Part shown: piece after piece, positions 17,685-25,201 of the stretch
How the letters are laid out: each line of letters opens with the position of its first letter
Numbering within the stretch: the first letter of the stretch is position 1
Source of the DNA: CANDYO01 sp964627795
GTDB lineage: Bacteria; Pseudomonadota; Alphaproteobacteria; Rickettsiales; CANDYO01
Assembly (NCBI GenBank): GCA_964627795.1
Contig: CAZVLF010000006.1
Coordinates: forward strand, 62,001 to 126,000
DNA length: 64,000 bases
Direction of reading: 5' to 3'
The notes under the pieces: generated by a model
The model's input: the letters and a program-made list of their open reading frames with translations, nothing else
The model's database searches: none
What the model was told of the DNA's origin: nothing
Position numbers and translations under genes: made by a program

Positions 17685-19048
17685 TTAAAAAAAAGCTTTT
17701 AATTCATCTATAGCCTGACTATAGGTTTTAGATGTATCTCCAATATAGGTAGAACTACAATCTTCATTCTCTAAACATAAGTTTAATATAAAACTATATC
17801 TTTCAGGAAAAGAAGCTGTACAAGAACTCTCAGGATGTTTTGTGTCTTCAAGTATTGTTTCACTTTTATATTGAGCTTTGCAATCCATAGCTAACTCAAT
17901 AACATGTCCTGCTTGTTCTATAAAAACATCTTTTCTAGCATGAGAATTTATATTTTGAGCAATGTCCTTTAATGTGCTTCTAGAGAATTTATAAAGACAA
18001 AATTCATTAAAATTAGCAATAAAGTCAACAAGTATAGGATATTCAACAGTTCTAAATGCATAATGCTCTACTACATTGTCAAATGTACTTACTCTAAGTT
18101 GATTACAATCATTATAGAAATTTATTTCCAAGCTATAATATTGGTCTTTAGCTTGCTCAGCCTTATTTACATTAGCTGCAGATTCATTATATAATCCTGC
18201 TATTCTAACTTGGTAAGCTTGNNNNNNNNNNNNNNNNNNNNNNNNNNNNNNNNNNNNNNNNNNNNNNNNNNNNNNNNNNNNNNNNNNNNNNNNNNNNNNN
18301 NNNNNNNNNNNNNNNNNNNNNCTGCTATTCTAACTTGGTAAGCTTGATCTTTAGCTTGCTCAGCCTTAGTTACATTAGCTGCAGATTCATTATATAATCC
18401 TGCTATTCTAACTTGGTAAGCTTGATCTTTAGCTTGCTCAGCCTTAGTTACATTGGCTGCAGATTCATTATATAATCCTGCTATTCTAACTTGGTAAGCT
18501 TGATCTTTAGCTTGCTCAGCCTTAGTTACATTGGCTGCAGATTCATTATATAATCCTGCTATTCTAACTTGGTAAGCTTGATCTTTAGCTTGCTCAGCCT
18601 TAGTTACATTGGCTGCAGATTCATTATATAATCCTGCTATTCTAACTTGGTAAGCTTGATCTTTAGCTTGCTCAGCCTTAGTTACATTGGCTGCAGATTC
18701 ATTATATAATCCTGCTATTCTAATTTGATAAGCTTCATCTTTAGCTTGCTCAGCCTTAGTTATATTGGCTGCATATTCATTACGCAACTGATCAATTCTA
18801 GTTTCATACTCTTGTGCAACATTAGACGCCTGCAATTCTACATATACACTTAAAAATTCACTTGAAGTAAATTTTGTATCTTTAGCAATATTTTCCAAAA
18901 CTCTTTTTTGAGTAGTCATTTTGGTCCCAAGCTGTTCCTTTTTTTTACGTTGCGGATGACGTTTCTCTAAAATTGTTTTTACTTTATTTATGTTATCTTG
19001 CGAAGTAAAAAATTCTACCGGCATTACTACAGGATTTTTAGATGTCAT
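17685..19048 (-). CDS. Coiled-coil protein with 26-residue tandem repeats (interrupted by an assembly gap)
   Basis: One gene, broken only by 100 N at 18222-18321. The N-terminal part from ATG 19048 (AGGAGATAATAATG) has about 80 unique residues. It is followed by one divergent and five near-identical 26-residue units containing KAEQAKDQAYQVRI. On the other side of the gap the same repeat resumes in frame (GLYNESAANVNKAEQAKDQ) and runs into a unique 148-residue C-terminus ending at 17685, which holds several cysteines. The ATG at 18131 is internal, not a separate gene. Repeats rich in Ala, Glu, Lys and Gln predict a helical coiled coil. No signal peptide is seen. It follows the acidic-repeat gene by 15 bases. 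The function is unknown; a surface or secreted effector role is inference. Confidence 0.75.
18140..18793 (-). repeat. 78-bp tandem repeat array
   Basis: Units of 78 bases (26 codons), almost identical at DNA level. They differ at single positions, such as attagctgc versus attggctgc. Five full units, one divergent unit and a partial unit are visible around the 100-N gap. The near identity indicates recent slippage or recombination. Confidence 0.9.
18222..18321. other. Assembly gap (100 N) inside the repeat array
   Basis: Exactly 100 N, a conventional placeholder. The flanks are in different phases of the 78-bp repeat. If the array is regular, the missing sequence is 53 + 78n bases, and 100 is not such a value. 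The placeholder therefore creates a false frameshift. Confidence 0.9.
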
Positions 19049-19063
19049 TATTATCTCCTAATA

Positions 19064-19946
19064 TTATTTATTATTTACATTGCACAATTCTTCAATTAAT
19101 CCATAAAGGATCATTTGAGGATTTGAGTCATTAAAGGAAGTACAGAATTGAATATTGGTTATAACTTCAGGATCAGTACTGTTTCTATCAAATGATTCAC
19201 AATCAGAAAAAAATTCTTTTGTAGCTTTAGTAATATTTGAGTAACTATCGCAATTTTTATTATTTAAAAATTGATTTAATCCTGATCTTGCTTCTTGATT
19301 AAAAATAGGTAATGCGTTGTTATCATTATAAATACAATCATCTATTTTTTTGTTAAGCAAATCAGAAACCAATTCCCAACTTGCTCCTTTAGCTTTAACT
19401 CTAGGAATTATATAACATTTAGAGTCAACCTCTTCTTCTTTATCATCTAATTTTTTAATGACTATGTAGTCTTCTGCTTCTTTTTCCTCTTCTTTAATTT
19501 CAGAAATTACTGATTCTTCCACTGTTTGCTGAATTTCTGTTTCAAGGTCATCTAGCTTTCCTTCAACCGCGTTTTCTTCTGTTTCAAGNNNNNNNNNNNN
19601 NNNNNNNNNNNNNNNNNNNNNNNNNNNNNNNNNNNNNNNNNNNNNNNNNNNNNNNNNNNNNNNNNNNNNNNNNNNNNNNNNNNNNNNNGTCATCTAGCTT
19701 TCCTTTAACCGCCTTTTCTTCTGTTTCAAGGTCATCTAGCTTTCCTTCAACCGCGTTTTCTTCTGTTTCAAGGTCATCTAGCTTTCCTTTAACCGCCTTT
19801 TCTTCTGTTTCAAGGTCATCTAGCTTTTTCTCTTCTTTATTATTACCATCATCTGATTTATCTTCTTTTTTCTCAACAAATAAATGAGTATGACTGTCTT
19901 GAACAATATTTTTTTTTCTTAGATAATTTTCGTAATTGTAAGCCAT
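19064..19946 (-). CDS. Acidic protein with 14-residue tandem repeats (interrupted by an assembly gap)
   Basis: One gene across 100 N at 19589-19688. From ATG 19946 (GGAGGAAAATATG) it has about 40 residues, then alternating 14-residue units LDDLETEEKAVKGK and LDDLETEENAVEGK. After the gap the units continue in register (LETEENAVEGKLDDLETE). The rest is a roughly 170-residue unique C-terminus with five cysteines (ending ...LIEELCNVNNK). The repeats are strongly charged and helical. The gene lies 16 bases after the outer-membrane protein gene and 15 bases before the 26-residue-repeat gene, forming a three-gene unit. No signal peptide is evident. Charged tandem-repeat proteins of Ehrlichia are known secreted effectors; the resemblance here is only in style. 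Confidence 0.72.
19540..19825 (-). repeat. 42-bp tandem repeats forming an 84-bp alternating pair
   Basis: 42-base units encode 14 residues. Two versions (K...K and N...E) alternate, so the true period is 84 bases. The flanks of the 100-N gap join exactly in phase and in the right alternation, so the missing sequence should be 84n bases (n may be 0). Confidence 0.88.
19589..19688. other. Assembly gap (100 N) inside the acidic repeat
   Basis: A 100-base placeholder. It is not divisible by 3 or 42, so it falsely breaks the reading frame of the acidic-repeat gene. Confidence 0.9.
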
Positions 19947-19962
19947 ATTTTCCTCCGCTTAA

Positions 19963-20682
19963 TTAAAACTTATAAGCTACACCAAGAATAATTTGATGAG
20001 CAACTAATTTACCCTTAATTGGCTCTATCTTTCCTCCTACTCCATCATCTCCAGTTCCGGTACGATATTTGCCTAAATTACTATATTGATATCTAAGATC
20101 TAAGTTAAAATCCTCATTTAACTTAAACTGACTACCTAAACCAATTTTATAGGCAAAAGCATATTCAATTTTAGATTTATATTTATCACTCCCTTCTCCA
20201 AGCACTCCTGGATTTCTAGCAAAAGAAGCCTTAGCTTCGTTTCTTGAAATTCCCAATCCCAGAGTAACATATGGGATAAAATCATTAATAGTTGTGATAT
20301 CATAATAACCATTAAGCATTAATACAGAAGATTTTATATTTACTTTACCTTGAAATTTATTTTTCATTAGTCCTTGAGATGTTTGGGCTGAATCTTTAAA
20401 AGAAGAATTAAAATCAAATCCAGTAAAATAATCAGCACTTAAACTTGTGCGGAAATTATCATGTAAGTTTGTGCCAAACTCAATTCCAACTAACCCGGAA
20501 TTAGTATATTTACTATTTGTCCCCTGAGCATTTTGGAAATCTTTATTAACTAAACCACTAGCTTTACCTTTTGCATAGCCAGCATTAAATTGAAAGAAAT
20601 AGTCTTTATTAGTATCCTCTGCAGCACATACACTTGATATGGTTGCAAGCAAAGTTAAAATGCTAAGTTTTGAATACTTCAT
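19963..20682 (-). CDS. Outer-membrane beta-barrel surface protein
   Basis: 239 residues with an obvious signal peptide (MKYSKLSILTLLATISSVCA, cleavage near residue 20). The mature part consists of alternating amphipathic strands: YFFQFNAGYAKGKA, GLVGIEFGTNLHDNFRTSLS, FIPYVTLGLGISRNEAK, then FNLDLRYQYSNLGKYRTG. It ends in a terminal phenylalanine (ILGVAYKF), the assembly signal for BAM. This matches small porin-like or opacity-type proteins with about eight strands, common as adhesins or surface antigens in Rickettsiales. A strong ribosome site (AGGGAGGA) and a good promoter precede it. It heads the unit with the two repeat proteins. Confidence 0.88.
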   Translation of the reverse strand: MKYSKLSILTLLATISSVCAAEDTNKDYFFQFNAGYAKGKASGLVNKDFQNAQGTNSKYTNSGLVGIEFGTNLHDNFRTSLSADYFTGFDFNSSFKDSAQTSQGLMKNKFQGKVNIKSSVLMLNGYYDITTINDFIPYVTLGLGISRNEAKASFARNPGVLGEGSDKYKSKIEYAFAYKIGLGSQFKLNEDFNLDLRYQYSNLGKYRTGTGDDGVGGKIEPIKGKLVAHQIILGVAYKF

Positions 20683-21006
20683 TTAAATCCTCCCTGGATA
20701 AAATTAATTAATAACGTTAAATTAATAATTGTTAACATAATTAAATATTTTGTTATTGTCAATTCTAAATTGGGTACAATGGATTACAAGTTAACATTTT
20801 TTAAATAAGAGATATTTTTGATACATTAAATTTTATTAAGTGAAATATATAATTTTTATGCTATATTATACAAATATTGTTAATTTTCTTTTACTACTCT
20901 GGATTAAAGATTGTTTAATATATATACTTTTTTCTTGATTTTGGTTAATTAATTTGCTATAAGCCTTAAAAATATAATACTATGTTAATTAATTTTAGGT
21001 GCCCTA
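20683..21006. other. Divergent intergenic region
   Basis: 324 bases between the outer-membrane protein gene and the 1112-residue gene. It holds the promoter at 20734-20762. Further AT-rich sequence precedes the plus-strand gene, where several TATAAT-like hexamers (for example TATATT near 20871 and TATAAT near 20972) make a unique promoter call impossible. No small gene or RNA is recognised. Confidence 0.5.
20734..20762 (-). promoter_or_regulatory. Promoter of the outer-membrane protein operon
   Basis: On the minus strand: consensus -35 TTGACA (20757-20762), a 17-base spacer, and -10 TATGTT (20734-20739). The start codon lies about 50 bases downstream. This is one of the best sigma-70 matches in the window and suggests strong expression. 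Confidence 0.65.
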
Positions 21007-24000
21007 ATGACTTACAACTATGATCCTAATAAAAATATAAACGCTAACAACAAAAAAAATGTCTTAAATTTCTTTTCAAGAAATTTATTGGAAAAGTGCT
21101 TAAATGATAAGATTCTATATGATTTCATTCTAGCAAACATTAGCCCTTTTATATATACAAGAAGCCTGGATGATTTATTTCATATAAATAACCACCAGCA
21201 ATTACCAACTTTAAGACTAAAAATAGTTGACGGAGCATTAGATAAGGCATTTGGAGTATATATTAATGACGAAGGTATAATATCTATATTCGATTGCTGT
21301 GGCAGCAGACCTATTGGAAAGTTAAGCAAAGTATATGATGAAGATTTTGTTATGAGCAAGCTTTTTAAATTTAAGTTTAAAAAAGAGCCATTTAATAATG
21401 GCACCGCTTATCTTGCTACTAAAGATCTATTTGATAATAACTTTCCAAGTAAAACTACAGCAAAAGATATTTTGTTCGATGAAGATATAATTGTGAGAAG
21501 TTCTAAAGAATCTCTATTTTCTTTTATTAATAAATGTTTAAGTATAACCAGATCTTTTTCTTTGAAGGAATTATCTAAAACTAGCACACCTGCATTTAAT
21601 GCTATCTTAAAATTACTACCTGAAAACCTAGAGCTTGAATTTACACCTGAATCTTATGAGATTATAACCACTAATCAAGAAAGTAATTACTTTTATAAAA
21701 TATTAAATGAAACTTTAACTTTAGGCAATATCACAGCTATAGTTACTGCATCCAGCGCATTAGCTTTAGGTGCCACGCCTTATGATGATGATCATCCCGA
21801 CGGCGGAAGCGGAGGATCAGGAGGCGGAAGCGGAGACTCAGAAGATGGAAACGGAGGCTCAGGAGTAGGTCACTGGGGAGGAGATGATGAAGGGCTTGGA
21901 GGACCAAGAGGTTGTTCAAGGTCTGAACAAACACCTGGAAGACCTTTAAGCGCTCCGCCAGAGCGCACGACAGGATCCACTCACAGGTATCCAACTCGCA
22001 GCAAGACACCTAAATCCTGTCCTGATTTTAAGTCACTAAAATCCCCTGATTCTTCTGATTTAAGTGATACCGATTCGAAAACTTTGATTACAGAAGAATG
22101 TGACTCTATAAAAACAGATAATAATATATTTAGTTACACAACCAAATTTTTATATAATTATTGGCCACATATATTAGGAACAGCAATAGGAGCAGGCATA
22201 ACTTATTATTATGGTGGTGATATTTATAAATATTTAACTTCTGCCGAATCCAGTTTATCAGTAAATAATGCATTACCACAGGGTGGTCCGCAACCAGTTA
22301 TAGCTAGCCAACAAAGCTCTCTTGTACCAATTGTTGAAGTAAATAATGCATTACCACAGGGTGGTCTGCAACCAGTTATAGCTAACCAACAAAGCTCTCT
22401 TGTAGTACAAACTAGTAGGATAGCGGTAAGAAGAACTCCAAGTAAAATATCACAAAATAGTATAGCTGTAGGAACAACTCCAAGTATTGATCCTCTTCAA
22501 CAAGGCTCTCCTATGGATCAGCAACCCTCTCCTACAACTGATTTTGCAGCAATTTATCCTGAAGGATCTACGTCAACTTTTAAACGAAGAAGATTTGGAG
22601 GTAGTATTATAGAAACGGTTTTAGTAGCTCAAAATGTTTCTCCCAATACTGGTTTACCAGCTTCTTTAACAAGAAATGTAGTCCATACTCCTTATGTCAG
22701 GTTTAATCCATCAGAAGAAACTTCTTTATCCCGCTCAAGCTTAGCTAGTTCACCAGATGTTGGCGCCCCACCAATACATGAGGCTTTTGACTCCAGTAGT
22801 GATGACACTTCATTAGGTGAAGGACCATCAAGAAATCATCCTGTCACTGAGCTTGGTGCTTCAGCAGAAAAACCTAAAAAAGGCTCTCTTAAAAGAAAAA
22901 GTATGGAAGATAACCCTCTTGATAAAACTCGAGGAACAAAAAGAAAAGCTGGTCAACAAATTACCCCAACTAATAAATCTTCTAGACAAGAACCTTCTTT
23001 CTTATCTCCACATCAAGAAATAGCAAAGAAACAACTTAGATTTGCTCCTAGCACTGTTAAACAAAGACTTAGAGATAATATTGACACTTCCTTGAATAGT
23101 CTATGGGATAAACTTTTTGAAGAATCGAGAATAGATGTTAAATATCGAGATGATATAAAAGAATTATTTAATAAAATAAGTTTATATAAAATCAAAGGAC
23201 TAAAATCTACAAAAAGAACAACTATAAATGACAATTTAAAATTTAATATTTTAGAGGATATTAAGGAAAGTTGGAATCTATTAATGTCAAAAGAAGAATT
23301 TAATGAGGCTAAAGCAACTGAAGGATCAATTGATGAAATTCCTGAAACCCCTGGACCAAAAGCAAGTAAGAAAGAAAAAGATGAGGCTTTAAGTAGAAAA
23401 GAAGAAGGTTTAAATAATTTTTCTGAAAAAATTAGCTTGGACAGAGAAATAGTTGGTTGGATATATGAGCTATCTCTTGGTAGAAAGCCAATTCCTTCTG
23501 TTGATAGCAAATTTGAATATTTAACTCCTGTAATAAATATTTTAAGAGATCATTATTCTACAACAAGTAAGAAGACCAAAAAGAAAATATATGGTGGAGT
23601 ACCCAAATATGTTTCATATATCTTCTTTGCACTAGCAGGACCATTATTTAATAGCATTGAAACATTTGCAAGTGATGTACATTCAAACAATAATATAGAT
23701 TCTCTTTATATTGTTTCTGATGAAGAGTTTTTAATTCTTGATGAAAAAAATCATCCAAATAATAAAAACATTAGTGTTACAGAAGATTTGTCAAGAAATA
23801 AGCTCTTATTTAGCCACATAAACAGCTTAAACTTAGAATCATCACATAATCAAGAAACATTATCAAATAAAGATAACCCTACTAATGATAATGTAGAAGC
23901 ATCTTTATTTGGAGATCAAATTTATGATTATGCTTGTAATGTTGGTTCAATTTTATCTTCATTTGCATATCAATTAACATTCTCATATTCTTATGAATAT

Positions 24001-24345
24001 ACAGTAGCGTTTTTAAGTTATAATATGCCTATGTTAGATAGAAGCATGATAGACATGACCTTAAGTGTAATAATGAACCCTTCTATAGATGATAAATCTT
24101 TAGCAACATATATAACAGTTAAAGAATTATCTAAAACTTGTTCAACCTATAGCGGCCTTACAAAGCAAGCATGTTTTATAGCTTATGCAAATATTCCTGC
24201 ATTAGCTGAAAGTGGAAAAGAGTTATTATGTGAAGCTTTACCACTTGAAGCTCAATATCATCTTGGTTGTTATAATCATGTTGATAATAGCGCAGATGAA
24301 CTTGAAACCTCAGGAAACATAGCATATCCTGATGCTACAATTTAA
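21007..24345 (+). CDS. Large low-complexity protein of unknown function, candidate effector
   Basis: 1112 residues, not recognised. An N-terminal globular part (about 1-250) is followed by a Gly/Ser/Asp-rich linker (about 260-300). A hydrophobic glycine-rich segment lies near 385-405 (HILGTAIGAGITYYYGG), then a 26-residue direct repeat (about 419-470). Long Ser/Pro-rich disorder follows. There is a basic cluster KPKKGSLKRKSM...GTKRKAG near 621-645 that looks like a nuclear-localisation signal, and KKQLRFAP near 674. A helical region (about 685-860) precedes a second hydrophobic segment VSYIFFALAGPLFNSI. The C-terminal 180 residues contain spaced cysteines. There is no signal peptide. It is monocistronic, with a terminator after it. 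Confidence 0.6.
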   Translation: MTYNYDPNKNINANNKKNVLNFFSRNLLEKCLNDKILYDFILANISPFIYTRSLDDLFHINNHQQLPTLRLKIVDGALDKAFGVYINDEGIISIFDCCGSRPIGKLSKVYDEDFVMSKLFKFKFKKEPFNNGTAYLATKDLFDNNFPSKTTAKDILFDEDIIVRSSKESLFSFINKCLSITRSFSLKELSKTSTPAFNAILKLLPENLELEFTPESYEIITTNQESNYFYKILNETLTLGNITAIVTASSALALGATPYDDDHPDGGSGGSGGGSGDSEDGNGGSGVGHWGGDDEGLGGPRGCSRSEQTPGRPLSAPPERTTGSTHRYPTRSKTPKSCPDFKSLKSPDSSDLSDTDSKTLITEECDSIKTDNNIFSYTTKFLYNYWPHILGTAIGAGITYYYGGDIYKYLTSAESSLSVNNALPQGGPQPVIASQQSSLVPIVEVNNALPQGGLQPVIANQQSSLVVQTSRIAVRRTPSKISQNSIAVGTTPSIDPLQQGSPMDQQPSPTTDFAAIYPEGSTSTFKRRRFGGSIIETVLVAQNVSPNTGLPASLTRNVVHTPYVRFNPSEETSLSRSSLASSPDVGAPPIHEAFDSSSDDTSLGEGPSRNHPVTELGASAEKPKKGSLKRKSMEDNPLDKTRGTKRKAGQQITPTNKSSRQEPSFLSPHQEIAKKQLRFAPSTVKQRLRDNIDTSLNSLWDKLFEESRIDVKYRDDIKELFNKISLYKIKGLKSTKRTTINDNLKFNILEDIKESWNLLMSKEEFNEAKATEGSIDEIPETPGPKASKKEKDEALSRKEEGLNNFSEKISLDREIVGWIYELSLGRKPIPSVDSKFEYLTPVINILRDHYSTTSKKTKKKIYGGVPKYVSYIFFALAGPLFNSIETFASDVHSNNNIDSLYIVSDEEFLILDEKNHPNNKNISVTEDLSRNKLLFSHINSLNLESSHNQETLSNKDNPTNDNVEASLFGDQIYDYACNVGSILSSFAYQLTFSYSYEYTVAFLSYNMPMLDRSMIDMTLSVIMNPSIDDKSLATYITVKELSKTCSTYSGLTKQACFIAYANIPALAESGKELLCEALPLEAQYHLGCYNHVDNSADELETSGNIAYPDATI
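22261..22416 (+). repeat. 78-bp direct repeat inside the 21007 gene
   Basis: Two copies starting GTAAATAATGCATTACCACA at 22261 and 22339, encoding VNNALPQGG.QPVIA.QQSSLV twice. They are nearly identical, with a few substitutions, pointing to a recent in-frame duplication. The 26-codon period equals that of the coiled-coil repeat protein, but the sequences are unrelated. Confidence 0.85.
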
Positions 24346-24359
24346 ATAAACCTTAAAAA

Positions 24360-24383
24360 CGGGCTAGCTTAAACTCTAGCCCG
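24360..24383. terminator. Terminator between the 1112-residue gene and sdhB
   Basis: CGGGCTAG (24360-24367), an 8-base loop, and CTAGCCCG (24376-24383), followed by CTTTATCATTTTT. The stem is GC-rich in an AT-rich setting and lies between convergent genes, so it is a good intrinsic terminator for the plus-strand gene and possibly for sdhB. Confidence 0.85.
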
Positions 24384-24417
24384 CTTTATCATTTTTCTTC
24401 TTTTAAAGTTTTAAGCC

Positions 24418-25200
24418 TTAGTCTTTTCTTTCAACCATCATTTGCTTTATCTGGCTAATAGATTTAGCTGGATTAAGTCCTTTAGGACAAGTTTTAGCAC
24501 AATTCATAATTGTATGGCAGCGATAAAGCTTAAAAGCATCTTCAAGCATATCCAGTCTTTCATCTTTTGCTTCATCTCTACTATCTTGCAGCCATCTATT
24601 AGCTTGCAGCAAAACTGCTGGGCCTAAATATTTATCACCATTCCACCAATAGCTTGGGCAGCTTGTTGAACAACAGGCACATAAAATACATTCATATAAT
24701 CCATCAAGCTTTTCTCTTTCTTTGGGTGATTGAAAATTCTCAGAATTATTTGAATTAGAAGATTTCTTCATCCATGGTTGAATTGATTCATATTGAGCAT
24801 AAAAATTTGTCATGTCTGCAACCAAATCTTTAATAACATGCATATGAGGTAAAGGATAGATATTAACATCTCCTTTTATATCATCAATTGATTTAGTACA
24901 TGCAAGAGTATTGGTGCCATCAATATTCATCGCACAACTACCGCATATTCCTTCTCTACATGATTTTCTAAAGGTTAAGCTTGAATCAACTTCAGCTTTT
25001 ATTTTTATCAAGGCATCTAAAACCATTGAACAATTTTCTACATCTAATTCAAAACTATCTATAGTAGGATTACTATCTCCTTCAGGATTATAGCGATAAA
25101 TATTAAATGTTTTCTTCTTTTTTGCACTTTGATTTGCTAAATATTTCTTTCCAGCTTTTTTATCAATTCTTGATTTTGGTGGCAGCCTAAATTCAACCAT
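24418..25200 (-). CDS. sdhB: Succinate dehydrogenase iron-sulfur subunit
   Basis: Electron-transfer subunit of complex II. 260 residues from the ATG at 25200 (MVEFRLPPKS), which overlaps nothing and starts 1 base after the sdhA stop. An upstream start at 25242 would run into sdhA. The [2Fe-2S] ligands are C81, C86, C89 and C101. The later clusters are seen as CILCACCSTSCPSYWW and CHTIMNCAKTCPKGL. Residues 150-170 contain an Asn/Ser-rich insertion. The sdhC and sdhD partners are not here but at 48413-49259. Confidence 0.97.
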   Translation of the reverse strand: MVEFRLPPKSRIDKKAGKKYLANQSAKKKKTFNIYRYNPEGDSNPTIDSFELDVENCSMVLDALIKIKAEVDSSLTFRKSCREGICGSCAMNIDGTNTLACTKSIDDIKGDVNIYPLPHMHVIKDLVADMTNFYAQYESIQPWMKKSSNSNNSENFQSPKEREKLDGLYECILCACCSTSCPSYWWNGDKYLGPAVLLQANRWLQDSRDEAKDERLDMLEDAFKLYRCHTIMNCAKTCPKGLNPAKSISQIKQMMVERKD

Positions 25201-25201
25201 A

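Noticed and set aside
18200..18235. Apparent C-terminus KLTKLE after the first gap
   Set aside because: An artefact of reading through 100 N in the wrong frame. The correct frame continues the 26-residue repeat.
18140..19825. Regular repeats that might be CRISPR arrays
   Set aside because: Units are contiguous, coding, multiples of three and have no unique spacers. No cas genes are near.
23013..23510. 165-codon minus-strand frame inside the 1112-residue gene
   Set aside because: A shadow of the plus-strand gene with no ribosome site and Ser/Leu-heavy composition typical of antisense frames.
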